DNA from: CAWCGU01 sp963795195
GTDB lineage: Bacteria > Actinomycetota > Thermoleophilia > Solirubrobacterales > 70-9
Reading direction: 5' to 3'
Assembly (NCBI GenBank): GCA_963795195.1
Contig: CAWCGU010000006.1
Location: 1,488,001-1,552,000 of the forward strand
DNA length: 64,000 bases
Below the pieces are notes generated by a model. The model made no database searches and was not told the origin of the DNA. It saw only the letters and a program-made list of their open reading frames with translations. This document shows, piece by piece, positions 9,433 through 20,255 of the stretch (position 1 is the first letter of the stretch; each line of letters begins with the position of its first letter). A program made the position numbers and the translations under genes.

Positions 9433-10425
9433 GTGCTGCAACGACTGCGTAGGCCGCAAAGGAATCCGGGCATCCCGAAGCGGCCGCGCTCGACTGTGCC
9501 GCCTGCCGCCTCCCTCCTCGACGAGGCTGTGATCGACGAGATCAGGACGGGATTCGAGCGCAGCTATCTGCGCGACGCGCCGGCTGACTGGCTCGCCTCG
9601 CAGGAGGGACGCGACGAGGTCACTCGTGAGATCGTCGAAAAGTACGAGCTCTGCCGACGCCATGTCGTGCCCTGGGTCGGGCGGGTCGCGGATCTCGACG
9701 ACGCCCTGATGATCGAGATCGGCTGCGGCACCGGAGCGAAGACCGCGGCATTCGCCCAGCGGGTAGGACGGGTCGAAGCCTGCGATTTCAGCCCGCTTCA
9801 CGTCGAAGGAGCGGCGGCACGGATCGACGCCGTCGGCCTCGAGAACGTTTCCTTCTCCCGCGTCGACGCCGCGACGTTTCTCGGCCAAGTCGGGCGCGAG
9901 CACCCCGGCGGGGTTGACATCTGCCTGATGTTTGCGGTGCTCGAGCACATGACGCTGCAGGAACGCCTCGATGCGCTCGGCGAAGCTTGGGGGCTGCTGC
10001 GCCCCGGTGGGGCGCTGGTGGTCGTTGAGACCCCGAATCGGCTGCTGCCCTGGGACTGGCACAGTTCCCGGCTTCCCTTCTTCAACCAGCTTCCGGACGA
10101 GCTTGCGCTGCGCTATTTCGAGCGCTCGCCGCGTCCCGACTTCGTCGCTGCGATCCGGGCCGGGCTGGAGGAAGACGGCGAGCGGGGCGGGCTGGAGGCT
10201 TTGGCTCGCCAAGGTCGCGGAGTCTCCTACCACGAGTTCGAGACCGTGCTCGGGCCGCTCGAGGGGCTGGTGGTCGCCGACTCGTTCGATCCCGAGATCC
10301 TCGAGATGAATCCGATCTACCCCGACGAGATTGCGCTCAGGGAGCTGTTCGAGCGCGAGGAGCTCGGGGTGCCGATCGCATTCAGCCGCTACTGGCTCGA
10401 CGTAGTGCTGAAAAAGCCGGCTTGA
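9433..10425 (+). CDS. SAM-dependent methyltransferase, tandem copy A
   Basis: A 330-residue class I methyltransferase with motif I MIEIGCGTGAKT, acidic strand end EACDFSP and CLMFAVLEHMT. A distinctive block, LPWDWHSSRLPFFN, is shared with the next gene. The start is taken as GTG at 9433, the only convenient start after the divergent SDR promoter region. The two genes are 16 bases apart and about half identical by eye, so this is a tandem duplication. The substrate is unknown. The conserved block is unusual for small-molecule methyltransferases and may contact the acceptor. Confidence 0.82.
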   Translation: MLQRLRRPQRNPGIPKRPRSTVPPAASLLDEAVIDEIRTGFERSYLRDAPADWLASQEGRDEVTREIVEKYELCRRHVVPWVGRVADLDDALMIEIGCGTGAKTAAFAQRVGRVEACDFSPLHVEGAAARIDAVGLENVSFSRVDAATFLGQVGREHPGGVDICLMFAVLEHMTLQERLDALGEAWGLLRPGGALVVVETPNRLLPWDWHSSRLPFFNQLPDELALRYFERSPRPDFVAAIRAGLEEDGERGGLEALARQGRGVSYHEFETVLGPLEGLVVADSFDPEILEMNPIYPDEIALRELFEREELGVPIAFSRYWLDVVLKKPA

Positions 10426-10441
10426 GGCGGGTGTTGCGGTC

Positions 10442-11800
10442 GTGATCGCCCGCGTCCACTCCAAGCACCGTCGCCGTGTTTTGGCGCGCCGCTTTGCGGG
10501 CGGTCGCGCTGACTCGGTCGTTTCGATCGTCGAGTCGCCGCTGCCCTCGGCGCAGGAGCCGGATCTTGCGGGCCTGCGCGGGCAGTTCGTCGAGCACTAC
10601 GTGAGCGGCTACCCCGGCCTCGACGGTCAGTGGGCCGATTCGGCTGAGGGAATCGCCGACCTGGGGGTCGAGCTGATCGACAAGCCCGCGCTGTGCCGGG
10701 CGCTGCTTGTGCCGTGGGTCGCCCGGCAGGTCGAGCTCTCGGAGGCGACGGTAGTCGAGATTGGTTGCGGTGCCGGGTCTAAGACGACGGCGTTCGCCCC
10801 CGCGGTCAGGCGCGTGTGGGCTGGGGACCTCAACGGGCCGCACGTGCGCGCGGCGCAGCTGCGCATGCAGGCGCTTGGAATCTCGAACGTCCGGCTTGCC
10901 CACGCCGACGCTCGGGAACTGCTCGAGACGGTTGCCGAGGAGGAGGGGGAGGTCGACGTCTGCCTGATGATCGCCGTGCTCGAGCATATGACGCTGTCCG
11001 AGCGCCTGGAGGCTCTCGAGAAGGCGTGGGAGCTGCTTCGCCCCGGCGGGATTCTGGTCGTTGTGGAGAGCCCAAACCGGCTTTTGCCCTGGGACTGGCA
11101 CAGCTCACGACTGCCGTTTTTCAACATGCTTCCGGACGAGCTGGCGCTCCGCTACGCCGGTCACTCACCGCGCAGTGACTACCGCGAGGTCGTTCAAAGT
11201 GCGCTGGCGCGAGGCCACGCTGAGGGCTTGATGGAGCTGCGGCGCCAGGGCCGTGGCGTCTCCCACCACGAGTTCGAGGTGGCGATTGGAACGCTTTCCG
11301 ACAAGATCGTCGCCGACTCCTACGACGCGGAGATCGTCCAGCTGAACCCGGTCGCGGCGGACGAGGTGGCGCTGCTGGAGTTCGTGCGGCGCGAGGGGCT
11401 CGACGTTCCCGCGGGATTCACCCGCTACTGGATCGACGTGATTCTGCGCAAGCGGGCGGGTAACGGGGCCGCTGCGCTTGCGACGCCGACCCTGCTCGAG
11501 TTGACCTGGGGGTACCGCGTGCGTCTGCAGGCCGGGCTCGCGCACTTGTACGACGAGCGTTCGATGCTCGAGTACGCGCTTCCCGAGGGAGCACGGGAGC
11601 TCGTTTTCTGCGCGCATGCAGAGGGGCCGGAGACGGCTCTGCGGTTAAGCGACGGCAGGGAACTGAGTGCTGAGGTTGCGCTCACGCGGGAGCGCAGGAC
11701 GTACTCGGTCTCGCTCGACGGGCTTGGCGGAACGCTTGCGATCGGGATTGCCTTGGTCGGCGGTGGGGAGGCGATCGTCGAGCACATTCAGGCTCGCTGA
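10442..11800 (+). CDS. SAM-dependent methyltransferase, tandem copy B with C-terminal extension
   Basis: A 452-residue paralogue of the preceding gene, starting with GTG at 10442. It repeats VVEIGCGAGSKT, CLMIAVLEHMT and LPWDWHSSRLPFFN. Beyond the shared catalytic part it carries about 110 extra residues: a linker, then a possible beta-rich domain from about residue 345 that copy A lacks. A stem-loop follows the stop, so the pair probably forms a two-gene transcript. The extra domain may bind the acceptor or another protein; this is inference. Confidence 0.82.
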   Translation: MIARVHSKHRRRVLARRFAGGRADSVVSIVESPLPSAQEPDLAGLRGQFVEHYVSGYPGLDGQWADSAEGIADLGVELIDKPALCRALLVPWVARQVELSEATVVEIGCGAGSKTTAFAPAVRRVWAGDLNGPHVRAAQLRMQALGISNVRLAHADARELLETVAEEEGEVDVCLMIAVLEHMTLSERLEALEKAWELLRPGGILVVVESPNRLLPWDWHSSRLPFFNMLPDELALRYAGHSPRSDYREVVQSALARGHAEGLMELRRQGRGVSHHEFEVAIGTLSDKIVADSYDAEIVQLNPVAADEVALLEFVRREGLDVPAGFTRYWIDVILRKRAGNGAAALATPTLLELTWGYRVRLQAGLAHLYDERSMLEYALPEGARELVFCAHAEGPETALRLSDGRELSAEVALTRERRTYSVSLDGLGGTLAIGIALVGGGEAIVEHIQAR

Positions 11801-11813
11801 GCCGGGGCGGCAA

Positions 11814-11851
11814 AGAGCCGCCGGCGGTGGTGGGGAATTGCCGGCGGCTCT
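11814..11851 (+). terminator. 12-bp perfect hairpin after the methyltransferase pair
   Basis: Arms AGAGCCGCCGGC and GCCGGCGGCTCT are perfect complements around a 14-base loop. The hairpin begins 14 bases after the stop of copy B. The T-rich tail (CTGTTTGTTTGG) is weak, but position and strength support transcription termination. Confidence 0.7.
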
Positions 11852-11972
11852 CGCTCCTCTGTTTGTTTGGGGCACCCCGGTGGCGCTGCGTCCTGGTCGG
11901 AGGAGTCAGGGGCGAAGCGCCAGGTGGGGAGAGAGGTAACCCCGGGGCAAGTCGTTCAAGCCGGCCGTCAGC

Positions 11973-12158
11973 TCAGACGAGGGCCGCCCTGTGGATGACC
12001 GCGTGGGTCAGCGTCTCGCCGCAGCTCGTACAGGCGCGCATCCGTGCCCAGCTGCGGTGGTCCTTGCCGCAGGACTGGCAGTGGTAGTTGCGCTCCATCG
12101 CGATCAGCCTGCGCGACGCAATTTCGGTTCCGTTGTGTCGATCGGTTGTCTGAGTCAT
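11973..12158 (-). CDS. Small zinc-ribbon protein
   Basis: A 61-residue protein with two Cys pairs, CQSCGKDH and CTSCGE, separated by 14 residues. They would form one zinc-binding ribbon. ATG at 12158 is chosen because the longer frame runs into an intergenic palindrome. Codon use is less GC-biased than in the neighbours (MTQTTDRHNGTE). It may be a nucleic-acid-binding or regulatory microprotein. It is divergent from the endonuclease reading frame. Confidence 0.6.
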   Translation of the reverse strand: MTQTTDRHNGTEIASRRLIAMERNYHCQSCGKDHRSWARMRACTSCGETLTHAVIHRAALV

Positions 12159-12193
12159 GGGCGGATATTCGCCTCTGGGCGACGCGTCCACTA

Positions 12194-12207
12194 TGGACAG
12201 CTGTCCA
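12194..12207. promoter_or_regulatory. 14-bp perfect palindrome between divergent small genes
   Basis: TGGACAGCTGTCCA is a perfect palindrome in the roughly 155-base gap between the zinc-ribbon and endonuclease starts. It may be an operator for one or both genes. The overlapping TGTCCACAA only loosely resembles a DnaA box. Confidence 0.35.
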
Positions 12208-12314
12208 CAATCCCCCCGCCGCCGCTGTACGCGCTGTCGAAAGCCCTGCAAAAGGCACACTTTTGGCACATTCTGCGCGCCACACGTGACACTTTTTTCC
12301 GTAGGGTCGTGCCC

Positions 12315-13127
12315 ATGGACCGACCCTCGCCCCACAAGCGCGAAGAGCAGAGGCTGATCAATAGGAGGCAGCAGGGGGACCTGGGCGAGGCGTCAGCGAT
12401 CGAGTGGCTGACAAGGCGGGGCGTTGGCGTTTGGATTCCCCTCGGCCATAGCCCCGACGCGGATTTGATCGCTGACTACGAAGGTCGTCTTCTCCGTGTC
12501 CAGGTCAAGACGACGACCTTCATGGAACCCACGCCCCTGGGACATGAGCGGTGGGAGGCTTCTCTGTCAACGAACGGGGGAAACCAGAGTTGGAACCGAG
12601 TTGCGAAGACGTTCGATCCCTCGCGATTCGACTTTCTCTTCGTTCTGGTTGGCAACGGCCGCCGTTGGTTCATTCCAGCAAGCGTGATCGAATCAACGCA
12701 CACCGTCCGCCTCGGCGGGGTGAAGTACGCCGAGTTCGAGATAGGGGCGAGCGACCCGATCGACCAGCTTGTCTACGGTGAGCAGAAGCCGTCCCTAGAA
12801 TCACCGATCCCTACGGGGGAGTATCCAAGCGGTCAACGGATATGCGCTGTAAACGCATCGGCCTATGCCTTCAGAGGTTCGAATCCTCTCTCCCCCATCG
12901 CCTCCTCACCGAACTCGGTCGAGGACATCACGTCTTTCGAGCGCAAGCTCGGCAGGGCTGGCCAATCTGTGGTCCGTCAAAAGCGCCAGACCACGATCCC
13001 GAAGCAGCCGTTTGATCAATCAGGAATTCAAATAGGCGAGCGAGTCAGATGGCGTGCCGACGGCGAAGGTCGGATTGTGCTCGAGCGGGTTGAGCCGAAT
13101 GGCAACCTCTTCGGCGACGATCCCTGA
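12315..13127 (+). CDS. PD-(D/E)XK endonuclease-like reading frame continuing through tRNA-Tyr into an AbrB-like domain
   Basis: The frame encodes 270 residues from ATG 12315. Residues about 15-160 look like the group I intron-associated PD-(D/E)XK endonuclease family, with GDLGEASAIEWL, SPDADLIADYEG and the VQVKTTT strand carrying the catalytic Lys. Residues about 168-195 are simply the translated tRNA-Tyr. The last ~55 residues (RQKRQTTIPKQPF, IGERVRWRADG, IVLERVE) resemble an AbrB/MazE swapped-hairpin DNA-binding domain. There is no stop codon between the three parts. Third positions are less GC-rich than in neighbours, suggesting transfer. The AbrB part could instead start independently at GTG 12969 (52 residues). 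Confidence 0.6.
   Translation: MDRPSPHKREEQRLINRRQQGDLGEASAIEWLTRRGVGVWIPLGHSPDADLIADYEGRLLRVQVKTTTFMEPTPLGHERWEASLSTNGGNQSWNRVAKTFDPSRFDFLFVLVGNGRRWFIPASVIESTHTVRLGGVKYAEFEIGASDPIDQLVYGEQKPSLESPIPTGEYPSGQRICAVNASAYAFRGSNPLSPIASSPNSVEDITSFERKLGRAGQSVVRQKRQTTIPKQPFDQSGIQIGERVRWRADGEGRIVLERVEPNGNLFGDDP
12815..12897 (+). tRNA. tRNA-Tyr (GTA)
   Basis: An 83-nt type II tRNA with acceptor GGGGGAG/CTCCCCC, anticodon stem ATGCG/CGCAT with loop CTGTAAA (anticodon GTA), a long variable arm and T-loop GTTCGAATC. Discriminator is A and CCA is not encoded. There is no intron. A TAGAAT at 12796-12801 could be its -10 box, inside the overlapping reading frame. Confidence 0.96.
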
Positions 13128-13131
13128 GCTC

Positions 13132-14352
13132 TCACCCCTCGGGTCCGGCCACTACGCCCTCGTCGTGCAGCCGGCCGATCTCGGTCTCGCTCAGGGACAG
13201 CAGCTCGCTGAGGATCTCGTCGGTGTGCTCGCCGAGGATCGGGGCGCGCTTCGGGGGCAGGCGGCCGTTGATGCCGAACTGAAGCGGCGAGCCCGCCATC
13301 AGGTAGGTGCCGATGCCCGGCTGCTCGAGCTCCTCGAACATCGGGTTCTCCGTCGAGCAGCGCGGGTCGGAGTCGACCAGCTCCATGAACGTCTGGTACG
13401 GGCCCCAACAGACCTGATGGGCGTCGAAGACCTCGCGAATCTCATCGAGGGTGCGAGCGATCGTCCAGGGCTTCAGGATCGCCCCGAGCACCTCGCGCGC
13501 CGCGAAGCGATCGCCCTCCTTGTCGAGGTCGACCCCCATCGTCGACTCGACGAGCTCGAAGGCGTCGTGCAGACCCGTCGCGTCGACCAGACCCCTCCAC
13601 TGGTGCGGGGTCAGCGCGACGACCATCACCCGCCGGCCGTCCTTGGTCTGGAAGTCGCGACCGAAGGCACCGTAGAGGTAGTTGCCCTCCTTCTGTCGCT
13701 CGCGGCGCAGCACCTGCGCCTCGGCGATCTTGCCGAGGTTGCCGACCATCGCGAAGGCGACGTCCGACAGCGCCACCGTGACCAGCTGGCCCTCGCCGCT
13801 CGTGCGCCGGTGCCGCTCGGCCGCCAGCACCCCCGTCGCCGCCAGCGTGCCCGTGATCGCGTCCCAGGCCGGCAGCAGGTGGTTGAACGGAACCGAGAGG
13901 TTGCGCGGCCCCGTCGCCCAGGGAAACCCGGTCGCCGGGTTGATCGTGTAGTCGACAGCCGAGGAGCCGTCGTGGTTGCCCGTGATCGAGACCATGATCA
14001 GGTCGTCGCGCTTGGCCCGCAGCGTCTCGTAGTCAAGCCAGCCGCGAACCGGGAAGTTCGTCAGCAAGATCCCCGCGTCAGGCCCGCCGCCGCCGATCAG
14101 CGCGCCGAGCAGCTCCTTCCCCTCCTCGGAGCGCAGGTCGACCTGGATCGAGCGCTTGCCCTTGTTGAGCCCCGCCCAGAACATGCTCTCCCCCTCCTCG
14201 GTGACCGGCCAGCGCCGCCGGTCGAGCCCGCCGCCGATCGGGTCGAAGCGAATCACGTCGGCGCCAAGCTGAGCCAGCGTCATCCCGCCCAGCGGAGCGG
14301 CCACGTAGGCCGATCCCTCGATCACCCGCAGCCCGTCAAGAATCCCGGCCAC
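13132..14352 (-). CDS. Class III CoA transferase, mesaconyl-CoA C1-C4 transferase-like
   Basis: A 406-residue CaiB/BaiF protein. It has the family N-terminus (GLRVIEGSAYVAAPLGGMTLA, here cited only in part: EGSAYVAAPLGG), GADVIRFDPIGG, and the region LLPAWDAITG. The latter contains the Asp expected to form the enzyme-CoA anhydride. Spacing and wording of VPFNHLLPAWD and GNYLYGAFGRDF recall the intramolecular mesaconyl-CoA transferase of the 3-hydroxypropionate bicycle. It starts with GTG overlapping the stop of the hydratase gene (TAGTG). Context with a tandem-hotdog hydratase and a CitE lyase supports that assignment. Other acyl-CoA:carboxylate transfers remain possible. Confidence 0.75.
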   Translation of the reverse strand: MAGILDGLRVIEGSAYVAAPLGGMTLAQLGADVIRFDPIGGGLDRRRWPVTEEGESMFWAGLNKGKRSIQVDLRSEEGKELLGALIGGGGPDAGILLTNFPVRGWLDYETLRAKRDDLIMVSITGNHDGSSAVDYTINPATGFPWATGPRNLSVPFNHLLPAWDAITGTLAATGVLAAERHRRTSGEGQLVTVALSDVAFAMVGNLGKIAEAQVLRRERQKEGNYLYGAFGRDFQTKDGRRVMVVALTPHQWRGLVDATGLHDAFELVESTMGVDLDKEGDRFAAREVLGAILKPWTIARTLDEIREVFDAHQVCWGPYQTFMELVDSDPRCSTENPMFEELEQPGIGTYLMAGSPLQFGINGRLPPKRAPILGEHTDEILSELLSLSETEIGRLHDEGVVAGPEG

Positions 14353-15371
14353 TAGACGAGCACCCCCACGAACTCCCAGTCGAGCACCTGCTCGGCCGGC
14401 TGCCCGTCACCGCGGTCCGCGCGGACGACGGCACGCAACTCGGCCAGGATCGCGTCAACCTCACCGATCCCCGCCGTCGCAACCACCGTCAACTCCGTGC
14501 TCAGCACGTCGCCCTCGAAGACGGGCGCCGAGTGCCGGCAGCCATGCCAGGCAACGATTGTCGCCAGGTTCGGCAGCGCCGTCGTCGCCTGAGCCGCCGC
14601 GATCGCGATCGTCTGCCCGCCGTAGACCAGTCGCCGCCCGCGCGCCCCGGCCGCCGCGTCGCGATGCGTCATCGCCAAGTTCAGCGTCATCCTCGCCAGC
14701 TCGGGAGCGGCCGTGACCGTGTCGCGCCCCTCGATCTCGATGACGGTCCCCGACGCCTGCGGTTCACCGCCGCCCCCAAGGCGATCGCGCAAAAGCTCGT
14801 AGCGCCAGCCCGCCGGCACCGCCGCCAGCACGCGCTTGGGATCGAGGTCGCCTGCGATCTCGTCGAAGCCGTCGCAATGACCGGTCTCAAGCGTCGCGTC
14901 CTTGAGCGGGATCATCGGACATCGGTAGAAATCGAGCACCTCCTCGGAGCGCTGGTTCTCGGTTCGGATGCGCAGCACCGCCAAGCCGCTCGCCGCCGCG
15001 CCCTCCTTCGCACGGTTCTGTTTGAGGGCCACCACCTCGGTCCGCGTCCGCAGCGTGTCGCCGCAGAACACCGGTCGCGCCAGCACCATCCCGCGGTAGA
15101 AGAGGTTGCCGAGGACCCGCTGCGTCGGCTCCGTCGACTGCCCGATCGCAACGTCGCAGACCAGGTTCGGGTGCACGAGCGTGCCCTGCGCCCCCGTGAC
15201 CAGCGCGCTCAGCTGTGCGTCGAGCGCGAGCGCCAGCCGGTCGCCGGTGATCGCCTGGTGCACCGCCGCGTGCCCCGAGGTGATCGTCATCGCCGGCGCC
15301 TCGTAGACGGCGCCGCGTTCCAGTTCCTCGAAGTACGGTCCGCTGACGCGAGTGCGCGAGACAGTCTCCAT
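14352..15371 (-). CDS. MaoC-type tandem-hotdog hydratase, mesaconyl-C1-CoA hydratase-like
   Basis: A 339-residue protein with two hotdog halves. The first half has YFEELERGAVYEAP, GNLFYRGMVLARPVF and GDTLRTRTEVVALKQNR. The second has GRRLVYGGQTIAIAAAQ and HSAPVFEGDVL. The length and the LDF-Y-R segment match mesaconyl-CoA hydratase (beta-methylmalyl-CoA dehydratase) better than the shorter MaoC enoyl hydratases. It would interconvert beta-methylmalyl-CoA and mesaconyl-C1-CoA. It is transcribed ahead of the CoA transferase with a one-base overlap and is divergent from the lyase gene. An itaconyl- or other branched enoyl-CoA substrate is an alternative. Confidence 0.75.
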   Translation of the reverse strand: METVSRTRVSGPYFEELERGAVYEAPAMTITSGHAAVHQAITGDRLALALDAQLSALVTGAQGTLVHPNLVCDVAIGQSTEPTQRVLGNLFYRGMVLARPVFCGDTLRTRTEVVALKQNRAKEGAAASGLAVLRIRTENQRSEEVLDFYRCPMIPLKDATLETGHCDGFDEIAGDLDPKRVLAAVPAGWRYELLRDRLGGGGEPQASGTVIEIEGRDTVTAAPELARMTLNLAMTHRDAAAGARGRRLVYGGQTIAIAAAQATTALPNLATIVAWHGCRHSAPVFEGDVLSTELTVVATAGIGEVDAILAELRAVVRADRGDGQPAEQVLDWEFVGVLV

Positions 15372-15437
15372 CAGCGAAGACTAGGGCAAATGGTGCGGAT
15401 TGCAACTAACAGCCCCCGTCGCTTATGCTCGCTCGCC

Positions 15438-16294
15438 ATGAGATCCCGCCGCTCCTGCCTGGCCGTGCCCGCCCGACCGGCCCGAAAGCTCGAGAAGGCG
15501 GCGCGGCTGACCGCGGACGAGATCGTCATCGACCTCGAGGACTCGGTCCCCACCGACCTGAAGGTCGAGGCTCGCTCGGCCGTCGTCGATGCGCTCGCAA
15601 GCTCGGACTGGGCCGCGGCCACCGTAAGCGTGCGCGTCAATGCCATCCACACGCCCTGGTTCGAGAGCGACCTGGGGGCGATCGCCACGGCCCCCCGCCT
15701 CGACAGCATCGTCATCCCCAAGGTCGAGCGACCCGCCGACCTCACGATCTGCGCCGAGCTGCTCGATTCGGCTGAAGGCGACTCCGAGCGCGTCGGCACC
15801 GTCGGCCTGCAGGCGCTGATCGAGACGGCGGCCGGGCTGCAGGCCGTCGACGAGATCTCCCGGGCCACCGCGCGGCTTGAAGCCCTGATCCTCGGGCCCG
15901 CCGACATGAGCGTCTCGCTCGGATTCCCGAGCCCCGCCGAGGGCCCGCAGTGGGACTACCCCCGCGGCGCGGTCGTCGTCGCGGCCCGCGCGGCGGGCCT
16001 GCAGGCGATCGACGGCCCGTTCCTGCAGATCTCCAACCCCGAAGGCCTTGCCGACTCGGCCGCGCGCGCCCGCGACTTCGGCTTTGACGGCAAGTGGGCC
16101 CTTCACCCCGCGCAGATCGAGCCGCTCAACCAGACCTTTGCCCCCACCCCCGAGCAACTCGCCGAGGCGGAATCGATCCTCGCCGCCCTGGACGGAGCCG
16201 GAGCCGCCGGAGCCGCCCTGCACGACGGCGAGATGGTCGACGAAGCAAGCCGCAAGCGCGCCGAGCTGATCCTGGCGAGATCACAACGACCGCG

Positions 16295-16298
<4 letters not shown>
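15438..16298 (+). CDS. CitE-family (malyl/methylmalyl/citramalyl)-CoA lyase
   Basis: A 286-residue TIM-barrel CoA-ester lyase. Signatures are SCLAVPARPARKLEKA, VIDLEDSV, VIPKVERPAD, ALIETAAGL, LILGPADMS and DGKWALHPAQIE, which supply the Mg2+ and CoA contacts of the family. It should cleave or form beta-hydroxyacyl-CoA esters such as malyl-CoA, beta-methylmalyl-CoA or citramalyl-CoA. Its stop overlaps the start of the dikinase gene (ATGA), so the two are coupled. That fits a lyase that releases pyruvate, or glyoxylate plus acetyl/propionyl-CoA. The length is that of CitE-like proteins, not of the longer Chloroflexus Mcl. Confidence 0.82.
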
Positions 16299-19000
<2,702 letters not shown>

Positions 19001-19007
19001 GAACGCG

Positions 19008-20174
19008 TCAGTCGCCGAGCTCGCGCAGGCGCTGCGCTTCCGGCAGCTGCTTGAGCTTCTTGAGCGTGTTGTTCTCGATCTGGCGCACGCGCTCGCGGGT
19101 GACGCCGAAGTAGCGGCCGACCTCCTCGAGCGTCATCGGCTCCTGGCCCCGCAGGCCGTAACGCAGCTCGATCACCTCGCGCTCGCGTTCGGGCAGCGAG
19201 TCGAGTGCCTTGCGGATGTCCTCGCGCTGCAGGTTCTCGGTCGCCAGCTCGAACGGCGACTCGACCGTCTGGTCGGCGACGAAGTCACCGAGCTCGGACT
19301 CGTCGTCGTCGCCGATCGGCTTGTCGAGTGAGACCGGGAGCTGCGCCACGCGCAGGATGTCGCGCACCTCGCGCACCGAGATCTTCAGCTCCGTCGCGAT
19401 CTCGGCGGGCTCCGGCTCGCGCCCAAGCCGCTGCACAAGCTGGCGCTCGACATGGGTGACCCGGTTCAGCTTCTCGACCATGTGCACCGGGATCCGGATC
19501 GTCCTCGCCTTGTCGGCGATCGCCCGCGTCACCGCCTGGCGGATCCACCAGGTCGCGTAGGTCGAAAACTTGTAGCCGCGCCGGAAGTCGAACTTCTCCA
19601 CCGCTCTGATCAGCCCGAGTGAGCCCTCCTGGATCAAGTCGAGGAAGCTCAGCCCGCGGCCGAGGTAGCCCTTGGCGATCGAGACCACCAGCCTCAGGTT
19701 CGCCTCAACCATGTGGCGCTTGGCGAGCATGTCGCCCTTTTCGATCCGCTTCGCCAGCGCGATCTCCTCGTCGCCGGTCAGCAGCTCGACCTTGCCGATC
19801 GATCGCAGGTAAAGGCGCAGCGAATCAAGGCTCGGCTCGACCGTCAGGTCGAGCTCGGGCTTCTTCGGGGAATCCGGCTGCGCGGACTTGCCCTCCTTGT
19901 ACGCGGTGACGCCGTCCTCGCCGATGACGTCGACGCCGTGCTCGATCAGATAGGCGTGGAATCCCTCGAGCTGCTCCTTGGCGACCTCGACCTCTTCGAG
20001 CGTCGAAGCGATCCGCTCGAAGGTCAAAAAACCCTGCTCCTGGCCCTGCGCGATCAGGCCGCTGAGCTCGTCGTGATCGGCGAACGGAGCCTCTCCGTCA
20101 AAGCCGTTTACGGGCGCATTTTCGACGCGAACCGACGGGTCCGCGGTGAGAAGTTCCTCCCCCTTCTCATTCAT
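19008..20174 (-). CDS. rpoD: Primary RNA polymerase sigma factor
   Basis: A 388-residue sigma-70 group 1 protein. It contains region 1.2 (DSLRLYLRSIGKVELL), region 2 (LRLVVSIAKGYLGRGLSFLD, cited in part: GLSFLDLIQEG), region 2.4 (FSTYATWWIRQAVTRA), region 3 and region 4 with its helix-turn-helix (TLEEVGRYFGVTRERVRQIE, cited in part: FGVTRERVRQIE). A shortened region 1.1 is present in the first ~90 residues, with acidic stretches. It is shorter than mycobacterial SigA because that N-terminal extension is small. It should be the housekeeping sigma factor. Confidence 0.95.
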   Translation of the reverse strand: MNEKGEELLTADPSVRVENAPVNGFDGEAPFADHDELSGLIAQGQEQGFLTFERIASTLEEVEVAKEQLEGFHAYLIEHGVDVIGEDGVTAYKEGKSAQPDSPKKPELDLTVEPSLDSLRLYLRSIGKVELLTGDEEIALAKRIEKGDMLAKRHMVEANLRLVVSIAKGYLGRGLSFLDLIQEGSLGLIRAVEKFDFRRGYKFSTYATWWIRQAVTRAIADKARTIRIPVHMVEKLNRVTHVERQLVQRLGREPEPAEIATELKISVREVRDILRVAQLPVSLDKPIGDDDESELGDFVADQTVESPFELATENLQREDIRKALDSLPEREREVIELRYGLRGQEPMTLEEVGRYFGVTRERVRQIENNTLKKLKQLPEAQRLRELGD

Positions 20175-20255
20175 TCATAACCCTGGCGCCTCTTAAGCCC
20201 CGCGAAGTATAGACCTCGCCCTCGGCGGCGAGGGCGGTTCCGTACTCTCTTTGGC

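Noticed and set aside
9388..10464. Long N-terminal extension of the SDR gene
   Set aside because: It lies antisense to the methyltransferase at 9433-10425 and shows no domain. It is open only because stop codons are rare in high-GC DNA.
12199..12209. DnaA box or replication origin near the palindrome
   Set aside because: Only one loosely matching TGTCCACAA was seen. There is no cluster of boxes, no AT-rich region and no dnaA/dnaN nearby.
11991..12314. Upstream extension of the endonuclease frame by 108 codons
   Set aside because: The extension crosses the intergenic palindrome and the opposite-strand zinc-ribbon start. Its composition is unlike protein, and ATG 12315 matches the start of the domain.
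12815..12897. Group I intron in tRNA-Tyr, suggested by the neighbouring endonuclease type
   Set aside because: The tRNA folds as a complete cloverleaf with no interruption in the anticodon loop, so there is no intron here.
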